Notes under the pieces: model-generated | Database searches by the model: none | What the model was told of the DNA's origin: nothing | Seen by the model: the letters and a program-made list of their open reading frames with translations, nothing else | Program-made: the position numbers and the translations under genes | NCBI RefSeq assembly: GCF_002127585.1 | Contig: NZ_NEGZ01000001.1 | Span: 339,773-403,772 of the forward strand | Length of the DNA stretch: 64,000 nucleotides | Source of the DNA: Janthinobacterium sp. GW458P | GTDB taxonomy: Bacteria > Pseudomonadota > Gammaproteobacteria > Burkholderiales > Burkholderiaceae_D | Reading direction: 5' to 3' | Shown here: one piece after another, positions 8,876-17,769 of the stretch | Position numbering within the stretch: the stretch's first letter is position 1 | Layout: each line of letters opens with the position of its first letter

Positions 8876-9913
8876 ATGAGGCGGATACTGGTCACGGGGG
8901 CGACGGGCGGGCTGGGGCGCAATGCCGTGCGCACCTTGCTGGCGCAGGGCGTGGAAGTGCGCGCCACCGGCCGCAATGCCGCCGTGGGCCGCGAACTGGA
9001 ACGCATGGGCGCGCAGTTCGTGGCGCTTGATCTGGCGCAAGCGACGCCGCGCCAGGTCGATGAGCTGGTGCGCGGCATGGACACCGTCTGGCACTGCGCC
9101 GCGCTGTCCTCGCCGTGGGGCCCGGAGCGCGACTTCATCGCCGCCAATGTCACGGCCACGGGCCAGCTGCTGCGCGCGGCCGCCAGCCAGCACGTGGAGC
9201 GCTTCGTGCACATTTCCACCCCGGCCATCTATTTCGATTACCACCACCGCTACGACGTGCCGGAAACCTTCCGTCCCGACGCCTTCGTCAACGCCTATGC
9301 GCGTTCCAAGGCGATGGCGGAAAAGCTGGTGCAGGAGTCGGTCGAGCGCCACAGCGGCATGACCTGCGTGATCCTGCGCCCGCGCGCCATCTTCGGCCCG
9401 CACGACCAGGTGCTGATCCCGCGCCTGGCGCGCGTGCTGCAGGAGCGCGGCGGCAAGCTGCCGCTGCCTAACGGCGGCGCGGCCACCATTGACGTCACCT
9501 ATGTCGACAACGTCGTGCATGCGATGTGGCTGGCCACCGTGCACAAGACCGTGCAGTCGGGCGCCGCCTTCAACATCACGAACGGCGAGCCGGCGCGCCT
9601 GTGCGACATCCTGCGCACCTTGTTTTGCGAGCACCTGCAGCAGCCGTTCGAAATCGTCAGCATGCCGTACCGCGTGCTGGCGCTGGCGGCTCGCCTGATG
9701 CAGTTCGCCTCGCGTTTTACGCGCCGCGAACCGGCGCTGACGCCCTACAGCATCGGCGCGCTCAGTTTCGACATGACGCTCGACAGCGCCAAGGCGCGCA
9801 AGGTGCTCGGTTACCGTCCCGTCGTCAGCCTGCAGGACGGCATCGCCCGCACGGCGCAGTGGATGCGCCAGGAAGCGGCGGCGCACAAGGTGGGCAAGGA
9901 GCGCAATGGCTAG
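8876..9913 (+). CDS. NAD(P)-dependent extended SDR (epimerase / 3-beta-HSD type)
   Basis: This 345-residue protein has an N-terminal Rossmann motif VTGATGGLG (about residues 6–14) and catalytic Tyr141-x-x-x-Lys145 (YARSK), with HISTPA just upstream. The architecture matches 3-beta-hydroxysteroid dehydrogenase-like and OleD-like reductases, so it may reduce the beta-keto product of the preceding condensing enzyme (inference). GAGGG at 8864–8868 favours the ATG at 8876 over the GTG at 8873. It overlaps the next gene by eight bases. Confidence 0.88.
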   Translation: MRRILVTGATGGLGRNAVRTLLAQGVEVRATGRNAAVGRELERMGAQFVALDLAQATPRQVDELVRGMDTVWHCAALSSPWGPERDFIAANVTATGQLLRAAASQHVERFVHISTPAIYFDYHHRYDVPETFRPDAFVNAYARSKAMAEKLVQESVERHSGMTCVILRPRAIFGPHDQVLIPRLARVLQERGGKLPLPNGGAATIDVTYVDNVVHAMWLATVHKTVQSGAAFNITNGEPARLCDILRTLFCEHLQQPFEIVSMPYRVLALAARLMQFASRFTRREPALTPYSIGALSFDMTLDSAKARKVLGYRPVVSLQDGIARTAQWMRQEAAAHKVGKERNG

Positions 9914-10736
9914 CATCACCGCGTTTCGCGTCGGCCACTGCACCCATCCGTCCTGCATGGTCCTGAAAGGCAGCGGGCTGGCCAGCCGCTGCTTCCCCTC
10001 GCGCGCCTATCTGATCGAAACGCGCGCGGGCCTGTACCTGTGGGACACCGGTTACGCCGAACACTTCCGCGCCGCCACGTCGAAAGGGGTGTACCGCATG
10101 TACGCGTGGGTTACGCCGATATCGTTTGACGAGAATGAATCGCTGCACGGCCAGCTGCGCGCGCATGGCGTATCGCCCGGCGACATCCACACCCTGCTGC
10201 TGTCGCACTTCCACGCCGACCATATCGCCGGCCTGCGCGACTTTCCCGGCGCGCGGCTGATGGCCTCCAGAACGGGCTGGGACGCCGTGCGGGGCCTGTC
10301 CGGCGTGGCCGCCGTGCGCCAGGCCTTCGTGCCCGAGCTGCTGCCGCCGGACATCGCGGATCGTCTCGATTTCGTCGAAAGCGTGCCCGAGACGGCCTTG
10401 CCGGCGGCCCTGCTGCCGTTTACGCACGGGCGCGACGTCAGCGGCACGGGCGAAATCTACATCGTCGGCCTGCCCGGCCACGCCATCGGCCATCTGGGCG
10501 CCTTCGTGCTGCAGGACGGCGGCTGGACCCTGCTGGCGTCCGACGCGGCCTGGGTGCCGGAAAGCTTCCAGCAGCTGCGCGGACCGTCGGAATTGTCCTT
10601 CCTCATCCAGCACAAGCGCGCGCCGTACTTTGCCACCCTGAACCGGCTGCACCAGCTGCACCGGTCGGGCAATGCGCAGATCCGCATCACGCATGAAGAT
10701 ACCAACGATTATTTGCCTGTGGCGGGCCGCCCGTGA
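9906..10736 (+). CDS. Metallo-beta-lactamase-fold hydrolase
   Basis: This 276-residue protein has HFHADH at 101–106, the zinc-binding HxHxDH motif of the metallo-beta-lactamase fold. A downstream GLPGHAIGH (third metal ligand region) and LASDAAW (bridging Asp) follow in the correct order. Such enzymes hydrolyse esters, thioesters or lactones. Here, between a reductase and an acyl-activating enzyme, a thioester or lactone substrate is plausible but inferred. It overlaps both neighbours by a few bases. Confidence 0.88.
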   Translation: MASITAFRVGHCTHPSCMVLKGSGLASRCFPSRAYLIETRAGLYLWDTGYAEHFRAATSKGVYRMYAWVTPISFDENESLHGQLRAHGVSPGDIHTLLLSHFHADHIAGLRDFPGARLMASRTGWDAVRGLSGVAAVRQAFVPELLPPDIADRLDFVESVPETALPAALLPFTHGRDVSGTGEIYIVGLPGHAIGHLGAFVLQDGGWTLLASDAAWVPESFQQLRGPSELSFLIQHKRAPYFATLNRLHQLHRSGNAQIRITHEDTNDYLPVAGRP

Positions 10737-12028
10737 AGCGTATTGTCTGGCTGTTATTGTCGTACTGGCGCACGCGCCGCCTGCATTTTGCTGACCGCGC
10801 GCAGCTGGAACGTTACCAGCAGCGGCAGCTGGCGCGTTTCGCCGATGTGCTGGGCGCGCGCAGCCGCTACTTTGCGCCATACCGGGCGTTGCCGCTCGAT
10901 GCCTGGCCCACCATGAACAAGGCGCTGATGCTCGAGCATTTCGACGCCATGAACACCGAGGGTGTGACGTTGACGCAGGCGATGGAGGCGGCCATGGCGG
11001 CCGAGCATAGCCGCGACTTCACGCCGGCCGTGGGCGACATCACGGTGGGCCTGTCGTCCGGCACCTCGTCGCGGCGCGCCGTATTTACCGTCAGCTCCCG
11101 CGAAAAGGCCCAATGGGCGGGCGTGATGCTGGCCAAGGCGCTGCCCGACGGCCTGTTTTCCGGCGAAAAGGTGGCGCTGTTCCTGCGCGCGAACAGCAAT
11201 CTGTACACGGCCGTGCGCTCGCCATGGCTGACGTTTGCCTTCTACGATCTGTTCGAACCGTTCGACAGCCTGTGCGCGCAGCTTGCGCAATATCAGGCAA
11301 CTGTGATCGTCGCGCCGGCCCAGGTGCTGCGCCAGCTGGCCTTGCGTGTCATCGATGGCAGCCTGGCGCTGGCGCCGAAAAAAGTCATCTCCGTGGCCGA
11401 AGTGCTGGAAGCGCAGGACCGCGCCCTGATCGCGCAGGCGTTTGGCACCGTGCACGAGATCTACCAGGCCACCGAGGGTTTTCTTGCCAGCAGCTGCGAG
11501 CACGGCGTGCTGCACCTGAACGAGGAATACGTGCACATCGAGCCGCAGTGGCTTGATGCGGAACAAAGGCGCTTCGTGCCCGTGATTACCGATTTTACGC
11601 GCATGACGCAGCCCATCGTGCGCTACCGCCTCGACGATATCCTGATTGCGCGCGCCACGCCATGCCCGTGCGGCCGCGCCACGCGCGCCATCGACGGCAT
11701 CGAAGGACGCTGCGACGACATGCTGCTGCTTCCCTCTGCATGCGGCGGCGCCCCCGTCGCCGTGTTTGCCGACGTCCTGACGCGGGCGTTCGCGCAAGCC
11801 TTGCCGGCGGACGCCGACTACCGCCTGCTGCAGTCGGGCGACAACGCCCTGCAGCTGCATGCGGCCCTGGACGACGCGGGCCTGGCCGCCCTGCGCGCCC
11901 ATCTTGACGCGGTGCTGCGCGGCCTGGGCGTGGCCGTCGACAGCCTGGCCTGGACGACGAGCGGCGAACTGCCTCCCTTTGACCCCACCATGAAACGGCG
12001 CCGCATCCGGCGCCTTGCCAGCGCATGA
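10733..12028 (+). CDS. Adenylate-forming enzyme, F390-synthetase/PaaK-like
   Basis: This 431-residue protein has a GTG start (10733) overlapping the previous stop as GTGA. It resembles the PaaK / coenzyme F390 synthetase branch of adenylate-forming enzymes: a glycine/serine-rich ATP loop (VGLSSGTSSRRA, about residues 103–114), then YQATEGFLAS (about 244–253), then YRLDDIL. It is larger than a stand-alone ATP-binding domain and close to PaaK length. The likely role is acyl activation by AMP transfer; acceptor and substrate are unknown. Naming it an F390 synthetase would be wrong in this organism. Confidence 0.82.
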   Translation: MKRIVWLLLSYWRTRRLHFADRAQLERYQQRQLARFADVLGARSRYFAPYRALPLDAWPTMNKALMLEHFDAMNTEGVTLTQAMEAAMAAEHSRDFTPAVGDITVGLSSGTSSRRAVFTVSSREKAQWAGVMLAKALPDGLFSGEKVALFLRANSNLYTAVRSPWLTFAFYDLFEPFDSLCAQLAQYQATVIVAPAQVLRQLALRVIDGSLALAPKKVISVAEVLEAQDRALIAQAFGTVHEIYQATEGFLASSCEHGVLHLNEEYVHIEPQWLDAEQRRFVPVITDFTRMTQPIVRYRLDDILIARATPCPCGRATRAIDGIEGRCDDMLLLPSACGGAPVAVFADVLTRAFAQALPADADYRLLQSGDNALQLHAALDDAGLAALRAHLDAVLRGLGVAVDSLAWTTSGELPPFDPTMKRRRIRRLASA

Positions 12029-12663
12029 ATCACTCTTCCATGACTTTGACTTCCCGCCTGCTGCATTTGCTGGCCGGCTGGGGCAGCGTCGGCCTCGTGT
12101 ATTTTTCCAGCGATGTGCTGCAAGGGCAGGGGGTACTCCTGCCGGAAACAGCGCTGGACCGCGCGATACCCTACACGGATGCCGCCATCTGGCTGTACCT
12201 GTCCTTCTTTCTCCTGATTCCCTACGCCTACCTGGCGGCCGACGCGGCGCGCGTGCGCTGGCTGGCGCGCGCGATGGCGCTTTCCGCGCTGGCCTGCGGC
12301 GTGGTGTTCCTGCTGTATCCGAGCACGCTCGCGTATCCGCCCGTGGGTGATGGTCATGCCTGGAGCACGCAGGCGCTGCGCCTGCTGCAGGCGGCGGACT
12401 CCGCGCAAAATTGCCTGCCCTCGCTGCATGGCGCCCTGACATTGCTGTGCGTGTGGGCTTTATGCGACAAGCGCCACCTGCTGCGCTCCGCGCTGGCCAT
12501 GCTGCTGGGCGTGGCCATCTGCTACGCCATCATCGCCCTGCGCCGGCACGTGAGCATCGACCTGGCCGCCGGCCTGGCCGTGGGCGTGGCGGGCGGCATG
12601 TTGGCGAAAATGCAGGTATTCTGGGCAGCCCGCCGCACCGTTTCCATAAAAGCCGCATCATGA
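12025..12663 (+). CDS. PAP2-superfamily membrane phosphatase
   Basis: This is a 212-residue multi-span protein starting at the ATG that overlaps the previous stop (ATGA). The PAP2 signature appears as CLPSLHGA (about residues 132–139) and RRHVSIDLAAG (about 173–183), which supply the catalytic histidines. The family removes phosphate from lipid phosphates or diphosphates. In this cluster it may dephosphorylate a lipid intermediate or transfer a phospholipid-derived group. A second ATG at 12040 is possible. Confidence 0.83.
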   Translation: MNHSSMTLTSRLLHLLAGWGSVGLVYFSSDVLQGQGVLLPETALDRAIPYTDAAIWLYLSFFLLIPYAYLAADAARVRWLARAMALSALACGVVFLLYPSTLAYPPVGDGHAWSTQALRLLQAADSAQNCLPSLHGALTLLCVWALCDKRHLLRSALAMLLGVAICYAIIALRRHVSIDLAAGLAVGVAGGMLAKMQVFWAARRTVSIKAAS

Positions 12664-13775
12664 TGAATCCCTTTGCCCTTTCTTTCCTTGTCATGCTGGC
12701 CTTCGTGCTGGCCGAACTGCTGATCCTCAAATGGGTGCGCCAGACGCCCGTGCCGTGGAAAGACGTCGTCTTCAACCTCAATTCCGGCCATATCCTGATG
12801 TGGGTGTTCCGCGGCGTGGAAGTGGCGGCGTTCGCCCTGCTGCTGCGCCATGTGAACCTGCACCTCGTCGATCAGTGGCCCGTGGCCGCGCAATGGGCGT
12901 TCGCTTTTTTTGCCTGGGATTTGTGCTTTTACTGGATGCACCGCCTGCACCATAAAATTCCGCTGCTGTGGGCCGTGCACGTGGTGCACCACCAGGGCGA
13001 ACATTTCAACCTGTCGCTGGGCGTGCGCAATTCCTGGTATTCGTCGCTGACGAATTTCCCCTTCATCGCCATCCTGGCCGTGCTGGGCGTGCCGCTGGAA
13101 ATCTTCCTCGTCGTCTCGTCCCTGCATTACACGGTGCAGTTCTACAATCACAATGCGCTGGTGAACAAGTCCGGCATCCTCGACAAATTCATGGTCACGC
13201 CCTCGCACCACCGGGTCCACCATGGCACCGATAAACGCTACATCAACCGCAATTTCGGCGGCACCCTGTTGATCTGGGACAAACTGTTCGGCAGCTTCCA
13301 GCCCGAACTCGAGGGCGTGGAAATGCGCTATGGCGTGAAGGGCATGACACCCACGCACAATCCGCTGCTGGCCAGCAACGGCAAACTGTTCAAGTGGCTG
13401 CGCGCGCGCTTTCCCCACTGGCAGTCGCGCGGCACTTTCGAGGTGCCCGAGCTGTTCATCGGCATCGGCGGCGTGATCCTGTTTGGCCTGGTGATCTATT
13501 ACGTCAACCACGAAGCGGTGCTGGCCGGCGCGCAGCAGGCCATCCTGTTCGCGCTGATCTTTGGCGGCACGCTGGCGCTGGGCGGCCTGTCGGACGCGCG
13601 CCGCTGGGGCGCCATCGCCTGGGTGCTCATCGCCTTCGCCATGCCCGTGCTGTTCCTCGGCTGGTATGGCGCGCGCGACGCGTGGGGCATGGTGTTTTTG
13701 GCCGCGCTGCTGGCGCATGGCTTCGATGGCGCGCGCCGCCTGTGGTGGCCGGCCGCGGCGGGGACGCGCGCGTGA
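12660..13775 (+). CDS. Sterol-desaturase / fatty acid hydroxylase superfamily membrane oxygenase
   Basis: This 371-residue protein starts at the ATG overlapping the previous stop. The eight-histidine di-iron signature is visible as HRLHH, then HVVHHQGEH, then a single His, then SHHRVHH, between about residues 95 and 190. N-terminal and C-terminal membrane helices flank it. Relatives include C-5 sterol desaturase and alkylglycerol monooxygenase. Because no sterol genes are nearby, hydroxylation or desaturation of the cluster's own lipid is more likely. Confidence 0.88.
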   Translation: MMNPFALSFLVMLAFVLAELLILKWVRQTPVPWKDVVFNLNSGHILMWVFRGVEVAAFALLLRHVNLHLVDQWPVAAQWAFAFFAWDLCFYWMHRLHHKIPLLWAVHVVHHQGEHFNLSLGVRNSWYSSLTNFPFIAILAVLGVPLEIFLVVSSLHYTVQFYNHNALVNKSGILDKFMVTPSHHRVHHGTDKRYINRNFGGTLLIWDKLFGSFQPELEGVEMRYGVKGMTPTHNPLLASNGKLFKWLRARFPHWQSRGTFEVPELFIGIGGVILFGLVIYYVNHEAVLAGAQQAILFALIFGGTLALGGLSDARRWGAIAWVLIAFAMPVLFLGWYGARDAWGMVFLAALLAHGFDGARRLWWPAAAGTRA

Positions 13776-14878
13776 GCCAGCTTCCCCCGCTGCGCTTTCA
13801 GCCCGCCCGCGATTCCGCCTTCCGCCGCGAACTGCGCGCGCGCGCCGATGCCTACCTGGCGGCCGAGGGAAAACACCGCTTTGGCGATGCGCGCCTGCAT
13901 GCGAAAACCGTCTTCCTGGCCGCCCTGACGGCGGGGCTGTATGCGCTGGCCTTGAGCGCCGGCAGCACCTGGCCGTTTGTCGCTGCCTATGTCGCCTGCC
14001 TGGTGGCGGCCATGACGCTGGCCATGAATACCCTGCACGACGCGGCCCACAGCGCCGTCTTCCGCCAGGGACGCCTGAATCGCATCCTGATCCGCCTGGT
14101 GGGCTTGCCCGTGGGCGTGGACACGGATTTCTGGACCATCCGCCATGTGCACTTTCATCACACGTATGCCAACGTGGAAGGCTATGACCTCGACACGGAA
14201 CCGAACCCTTTCCTGCGCCAGACGCCGTTTCAACGCTGGTCGCCCCAGTACCGCTATCAATACCTGTACTGGCCCGTGGTGGCGGCCCTGTCGCTGCCTT
14301 ACCTGAACTGGTATGGCGACTGGCTGGACCGCTTCGGCAAGACGCCCGTGGCCGCGCACAGCCGCCTGCAGGGCTGGCGCGGCTGGCTGTCGTTCCTGGG
14401 CTGGAAGGTGGGCCACGTGGCGCTGGTGCTGGCGCTGCCCATGTGGGTGCTGCAGCAGCACGGCATCGGCTGGGGCGTGGTGCTGGGCGCGTATTTCCTG
14501 GGCCAGATGCTCGCCTCGTGCGCGCTGGTGGCGCTGATTCTCGGCACGCACTGGGCCGAAGTGGAATTTTTCCAGCCGGGCCAGGACGGCACCTTGCCGC
14601 ACGACTGGTACCAGCACACGTTTTACACGGCCTGCGACTGGACGCCGAAACCGCGCGCGCTGCGCTGGCTCGGCTACTGGCTCGGCGGCCTGAATCTGCA
14701 CCTGACGCACCATTTGTTCCCTACCTGGAGCCACCGCCACTACCCGGCGCTGGCGCGCATCCTGGCCGAACTGGCGCCGCGCCACGGCCTCGTCTACCGC
14801 GAACTGGGCTACGGCCAGCTGCACGCCTCGCAGCAAGCCTTCCTGCGCGCCATGGGCCAGCCGCCGACACAGTCCTGA
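13772..14878 (+). CDS. Fatty acid desaturase (membrane di-iron type)
   Basis: This is a 368-residue protein with a GTG start (13772) that overlaps the previous stop. The three histidine boxes are HDAAH (89–93), HVHFHH (125–130) and HLTHH (310–314), as in acyl-lipid and acyl-CoA desaturases. It is the last gene of the seven-gene set; the downstream 186 bases hold a palindrome and the leader of the next transcription unit. Two different di-iron oxygenases in one operon suggest two distinct modifications of the same lipid (inference). Confidence 0.9.
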   Translation: MSQLPPLRFQPARDSAFRRELRARADAYLAAEGKHRFGDARLHAKTVFLAALTAGLYALALSAGSTWPFVAAYVACLVAAMTLAMNTLHDAAHSAVFRQGRLNRILIRLVGLPVGVDTDFWTIRHVHFHHTYANVEGYDLDTEPNPFLRQTPFQRWSPQYRYQYLYWPVVAALSLPYLNWYGDWLDRFGKTPVAAHSRLQGWRGWLSFLGWKVGHVALVLALPMWVLQQHGIGWGVVLGAYFLGQMLASCALVALILGTHWAEVEFFQPGQDGTLPHDWYQHTFYTACDWTPKPRALRWLGYWLGGLNLHLTHHLFPTWSHRHYPALARILAELAPRHGLVYRELGYGQLHASQQAFLRAMGQPPTQS

Positions 14879-14915
14879 TGAATCGTGCTTGACTGGGTTT
14901 CTCTTCTGTCTTACA

Positions 14916-14933
14916 TTTCTGTAACGACAGAAA
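14916..14933. promoter_or_regulatory. Perfect 7-bp inverted repeat, candidate GbsR-family operator
   Basis: TTTCTGT and ACAGAAA are separated by AACG. It lies between the desaturase stop (14878) and the GbsR/MarR-type regulator gene (start 15065), where an autoregulatory operator is expected. Binding by that regulator is inferred. Confidence 0.45.
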
Positions 14934-14952
14934 TAAGAGAAAATCATGAAAT

Positions 14953-15077
14953 CAAGAACGCCTGACAGAACCGTAGCGAGCGGCAGTGATTTGTGGCCGA
15001 GAAGCGCAGCTGTGCTTGAGCACAGTGAGCATCGCAGACCGCAAAGCGCGACGCGGAGTAGATTATGGTAGGCGTTC
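14953..15077. other. Structured leader element with outer and inner inverted repeats
   Basis: AGAACGCCT (14953–14961) pairs with AGGCGTTCT (15069–15077), enclosing about 107 bases. Inside is a tight hairpin CTGTGC-TTGA-GCACAG (15010–15025). The 3' arm covers the first codons of the regulator gene, so folding could hide its start region. The alternative is a mobile REP-like repeat; copy number in the genome would tell. Confidence 0.45.
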
Positions 15078-15625
15078 TGAGTCCGACGACGCAGAAATAT
15101 ATTCTGCACTGGGGGGAAATGGGCACCCGCTGGGGCGTCAACCGCACGGTGGCGCAGATCCACGCGCTGCTGTTCCTGGCCAATGAACCGCTGACGGCGG
15201 AAGACATCGCGGCCAGCCTGAACGTGGCCCGCTCGAACGTCAGCAACAGCCTGAAGGAATTGCAAAGCTGGGGCCTGGTGCGCATCACGCACGTGATGGG
15301 GGACCGGCGCGACCATTTCGTCGCCCTGCAGGATGTGTGGGAAATCTTCCGCGTCATCATGGAAGAGCGCAAGCGGCGCGAGATCGACCCCACGCTGACG
15401 GTGCTGCGCGAGTGCGCGATCGAGGGCGAGCATGATGCGGCGATACCGCCGGCCACCCTGGAGCGCATGGGCGAGGTGCTGGCCTTCCTGGAAATGCTCA
15501 GCTCCACCTACAGCGACTATAAAAACCTGCCGCCGGCGACCCTGCAGCGCATGCTGTCGATGGGCGGCAAGGTGGCCAAGTTCCTCAGCCCGGACGACAA
15601 GCCGGGCAAGCCGGGAAAAACATGA
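15065..15625 (+). CDS. GbsR/MarR-family transcriptional regulator
   Basis: This 186-residue protein has a winged helix-turn-helix at about residues 20–85 (LTAEDIAASLNVARSNVSNS). A helical C-terminal dimer region follows, ending in a basic, Gly/Lys/Pro-rich tail. This is the DUF/GbsR branch of MarR proteins. GGAG at 15055–15058 supports ATG 15065. It is coupled to the DUF4166 gene by an ATGA overlap and is probably an autoregulator of this three-gene unit. A palindrome at 14916–14933 and a folded leader lie upstream. Confidence 0.87.
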   Translation: MVGVLSPTTQKYILHWGEMGTRWGVNRTVAQIHALLFLANEPLTAEDIAASLNVARSNVSNSLKELQSWGLVRITHVMGDRRDHFVALQDVWEIFRVIMEERKRREIDPTLTVLRECAIEGEHDAAIPPATLERMGEVLAFLEMLSSTYSDYKNLPPATLQRMLSMGGKVAKFLSPDDKPGKPGKT

Positions 15626-16266
15626 ACGGCCCGTCCGAAGGGGAGCTGTTCAAGAAGGTCATGGGCGAGCAGTGGCTCGCCCTGCACCCGGACATCCGCC
15701 GCCGCTTCGAGAAAAATCCCGCGCCGGGCCAGCCCCTGTATTACCGGGGCGAGCTCAGTGAACTCACGAGTTCGCGCCTGGGCAAGGTGCTGGGCTGGCT
15801 CACGCGTCCCTTCATCGACGGCGCCCTGATCCCGCATGACGATCACGACTTCCCCGTCGATATCGAAGTGTATTCGCGCCCCGGCTGTCCCTTCATCTTC
15901 AAGCAGCGCACCTACCGCCTGCACGGGCGCGCGCCGATCCGCTTCACGTCCTACATGGCGGAAAGCGCAACAGGCGAAGTGCTCGAATACGTGGGCATGG
16001 GCCTGGGCATGAAGCTGGTCCTGCACGTCGAGGATGGCAACCTGCATTTCACCAGCGACGGCTATTTTTGGGATCTTTTCGGCTGGCGCATGCCGCTGCC
16101 CGGCGTGCTCACGCCCGGCAAGACCTATCTGTGCCACCGCAACGATACGCCGCAGCAGTTCAACATCCGCATCGAGATCCGCCACGCCCTGTTCGGCACC
16201 ACGTTTACCCAGGTCGGCGTGTTCCGCGAGTCCGCCGCGCCGGGAATTCACAAGGAGACACCATGA
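15622..16266 (+). CDS. DUF4166 domain protein
   Basis: This 214-residue soluble protein matches the DUF4166 pattern: an N-terminal LHPDIRRRFEK segment, several beta-strand stretches, and a C-terminal RIEIRHALFG. The family has no established activity and is often fused to, or next to, SDR-type enzymes. Here it is wedged between a regulator and an SDR39U1 protein with ATGA overlaps on both sides, so the two proteins probably act together. Confidence 0.83.
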   Translation: MNGPSEGELFKKVMGEQWLALHPDIRRRFEKNPAPGQPLYYRGELSELTSSRLGKVLGWLTRPFIDGALIPHDDHDFPVDIEVYSRPGCPFIFKQRTYRLHGRAPIRFTSYMAESATGEVLEYVGMGLGMKLVLHVEDGNLHFTSDGYFWDLFGWRMPLPGVLTPGKTYLCHRNDTPQQFNIRIEIRHALFGTTFTQVGVFRESAAPGIHKETP

Positions 16267-17726
16267 ATACGCATCTGCTGGCACTGCAACTGATGGCGGC
16301 GCAAGGCTGCCTGGGCGCCTTCGACACCATCTACCACCATGAAATCACGGAAGCGCTGCCGCAAAAAGCCTCGGCGCGCCTGGAACTGACCATCCATGCC
16401 ACGCGCGCGCTGATCTACAGCCTGCTGTTCGTCGGCCTGGCCGCCTGGGAGTGGCACGGTGCCTGGGCCTGGGTGCTGGTGATCGTGTTTGGCGTGGAAA
16501 TCGTGCTCACCCTGTGGGACTTCGTTGTGGAAGATCAAACCCGCCTCTTGCCCGCCACGGAGCGGGTCACGCATACGGTGCTGGCGATCAACGCGGGCGC
16601 CTTCATCGCCCTGCTGGCCTTGAACAGCAGCGAATGGGCGAGCTTGCCGACGGCCCTCGTGTGGCGGCCGTATGGCTGGCTCAGCGTCTTCCTCGCCCTG
16701 TGCGGCGTGGGCGTGGGCCTGTCCGGCCTGCGCGACGCGTATGCCGTGTGGCAGCTGGGCCGGCGCAAGGTGCAGGAGACAGCGGAGCAGGAGGAGCGCC
16801 TAAGCTTTGCCGCCGCGCCGCAGTCCGTGCTGGTGACGGGCGCCACGGGTTTCATCGGCCAGCAGCTGGTCAGCGCCCTGCTGGCCGACGGCCACGCGGT
16901 GACGGTGCTGACGCGCCAGCCCAAGCAGGCCGCGTGGACCTTCGACGGCCAGGTGCGCTGCATCGACTCGCTGGACGCATTGTCGGAGGCGCAGCGCATC
17001 GACATGGTGGTCAACCTGGCCGGCGCGCGCATCGTCGGCAAGCGCTGGACGCCAGCGCGCAAGGCGGCCCTGCGCCGCAGCCGGGTGGCGCTGACGCAGG
17101 ACCTGGTGGCCTGGATCGCGCGCGCGCAGCACAAGCCGAGGGTGCTGCTGTCGGCGTCGGCCATCGGCTATTACGGCGTGCAGCCGCAGGGAGACGCCAC
17201 GGAATTGACGGAGGACAGTGCCCCGCAAGCCATCTTCATGTCGCAGCTGTGCCAGGAATGGGAGGCGGCCGCGCGCCAGGCGGAGCAATATGGCGTGCAG
17301 GTGGGCCGCCTGCGCTTCGGCCTCGTCTTCGGCCACCAGGGTTCGCTGCCGCAGATGCTGCTGCCGATCCGCTTCGGCGTGGGCGGCCCGCTCGGCAGCG
17401 GCAGGCAGTGGGTCACCTGGGTGCATGTGCGCGACGTCATCCGCGGCATTGCCCACCTGGCGCGCCGCAGCGAAGACCATGCGGTGAACGGCGCATATAA
17501 CTTCTGCGCCCCGGACGCCATCGAACAGCGCCGCTTCGCCCAGGTGGCGGGCGCCGTGCTGCACCGGCCCGCCTTCATGCCCATGCCGGCGTGGCTCATG
17601 CGCGCCTTGCTGGGCGAGCAGGCTGACCTGCTGGTGGAAGGCCAGCGGGTCGCCCCGCGCCGCCTGCTGGCCGACGGATTTAGCTTCCGCTATCCGCAGC
17701 TGGAAGGGGCGCTGCGCAGCCTGTAG
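16263..17726 (+). CDS. SDR39U1 (TIGR01777) epimerase fused to an N-terminal membrane domain
   Basis: This is a 487-residue protein. Residues 1–170 contain about four to five hydrophobic helices with a histidine-rich start (YHHE near residue 24). Residues about 185–487 are a complete SDR39U1-type domain: VLVTGATGFIGQQL, then LAGARIVGKRW, then SASAIGYYG. The SDR part normally stands alone (about 300 residues), so the membrane part is an added module. The start at 16263 overlaps the DUF4166 stop. Function is unknown; a membrane-associated, nucleotide-dependent reductase or epimerase is the safest statement. Confidence 0.86.
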   Translation: MNTHLLALQLMAAQGCLGAFDTIYHHEITEALPQKASARLELTIHATRALIYSLLFVGLAAWEWHGAWAWVLVIVFGVEIVLTLWDFVVEDQTRLLPATERVTHTVLAINAGAFIALLALNSSEWASLPTALVWRPYGWLSVFLALCGVGVGLSGLRDAYAVWQLGRRKVQETAEQEERLSFAAAPQSVLVTGATGFIGQQLVSALLADGHAVTVLTRQPKQAAWTFDGQVRCIDSLDALSEAQRIDMVVNLAGARIVGKRWTPARKAALRRSRVALTQDLVAWIARAQHKPRVLLSASAIGYYGVQPQGDATELTEDSAPQAIFMSQLCQEWEAAARQAEQYGVQVGRLRFGLVFGHQGSLPQMLLPIRFGVGGPLGSGRQWVTWVHVRDVIRGIAHLARRSEDHAVNGAYNFCAPDAIEQRRFAQVAGAVLHRPAFMPMPAWLMRALLGEQADLLVEGQRVAPRRLLADGFSFRYPQLEGALRSL

Positions 17727-17769
17727 CCTGGCGTAGAATGGGCCATTGGGATGCCTTGGAGCACAATCT

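Noticed and set aside
14953..15077. Integron attC site
   Set aside because: Arms do not fit the RYYYAAC/GTTRRRY pattern and no gene cassette layout or integron integrase is near.
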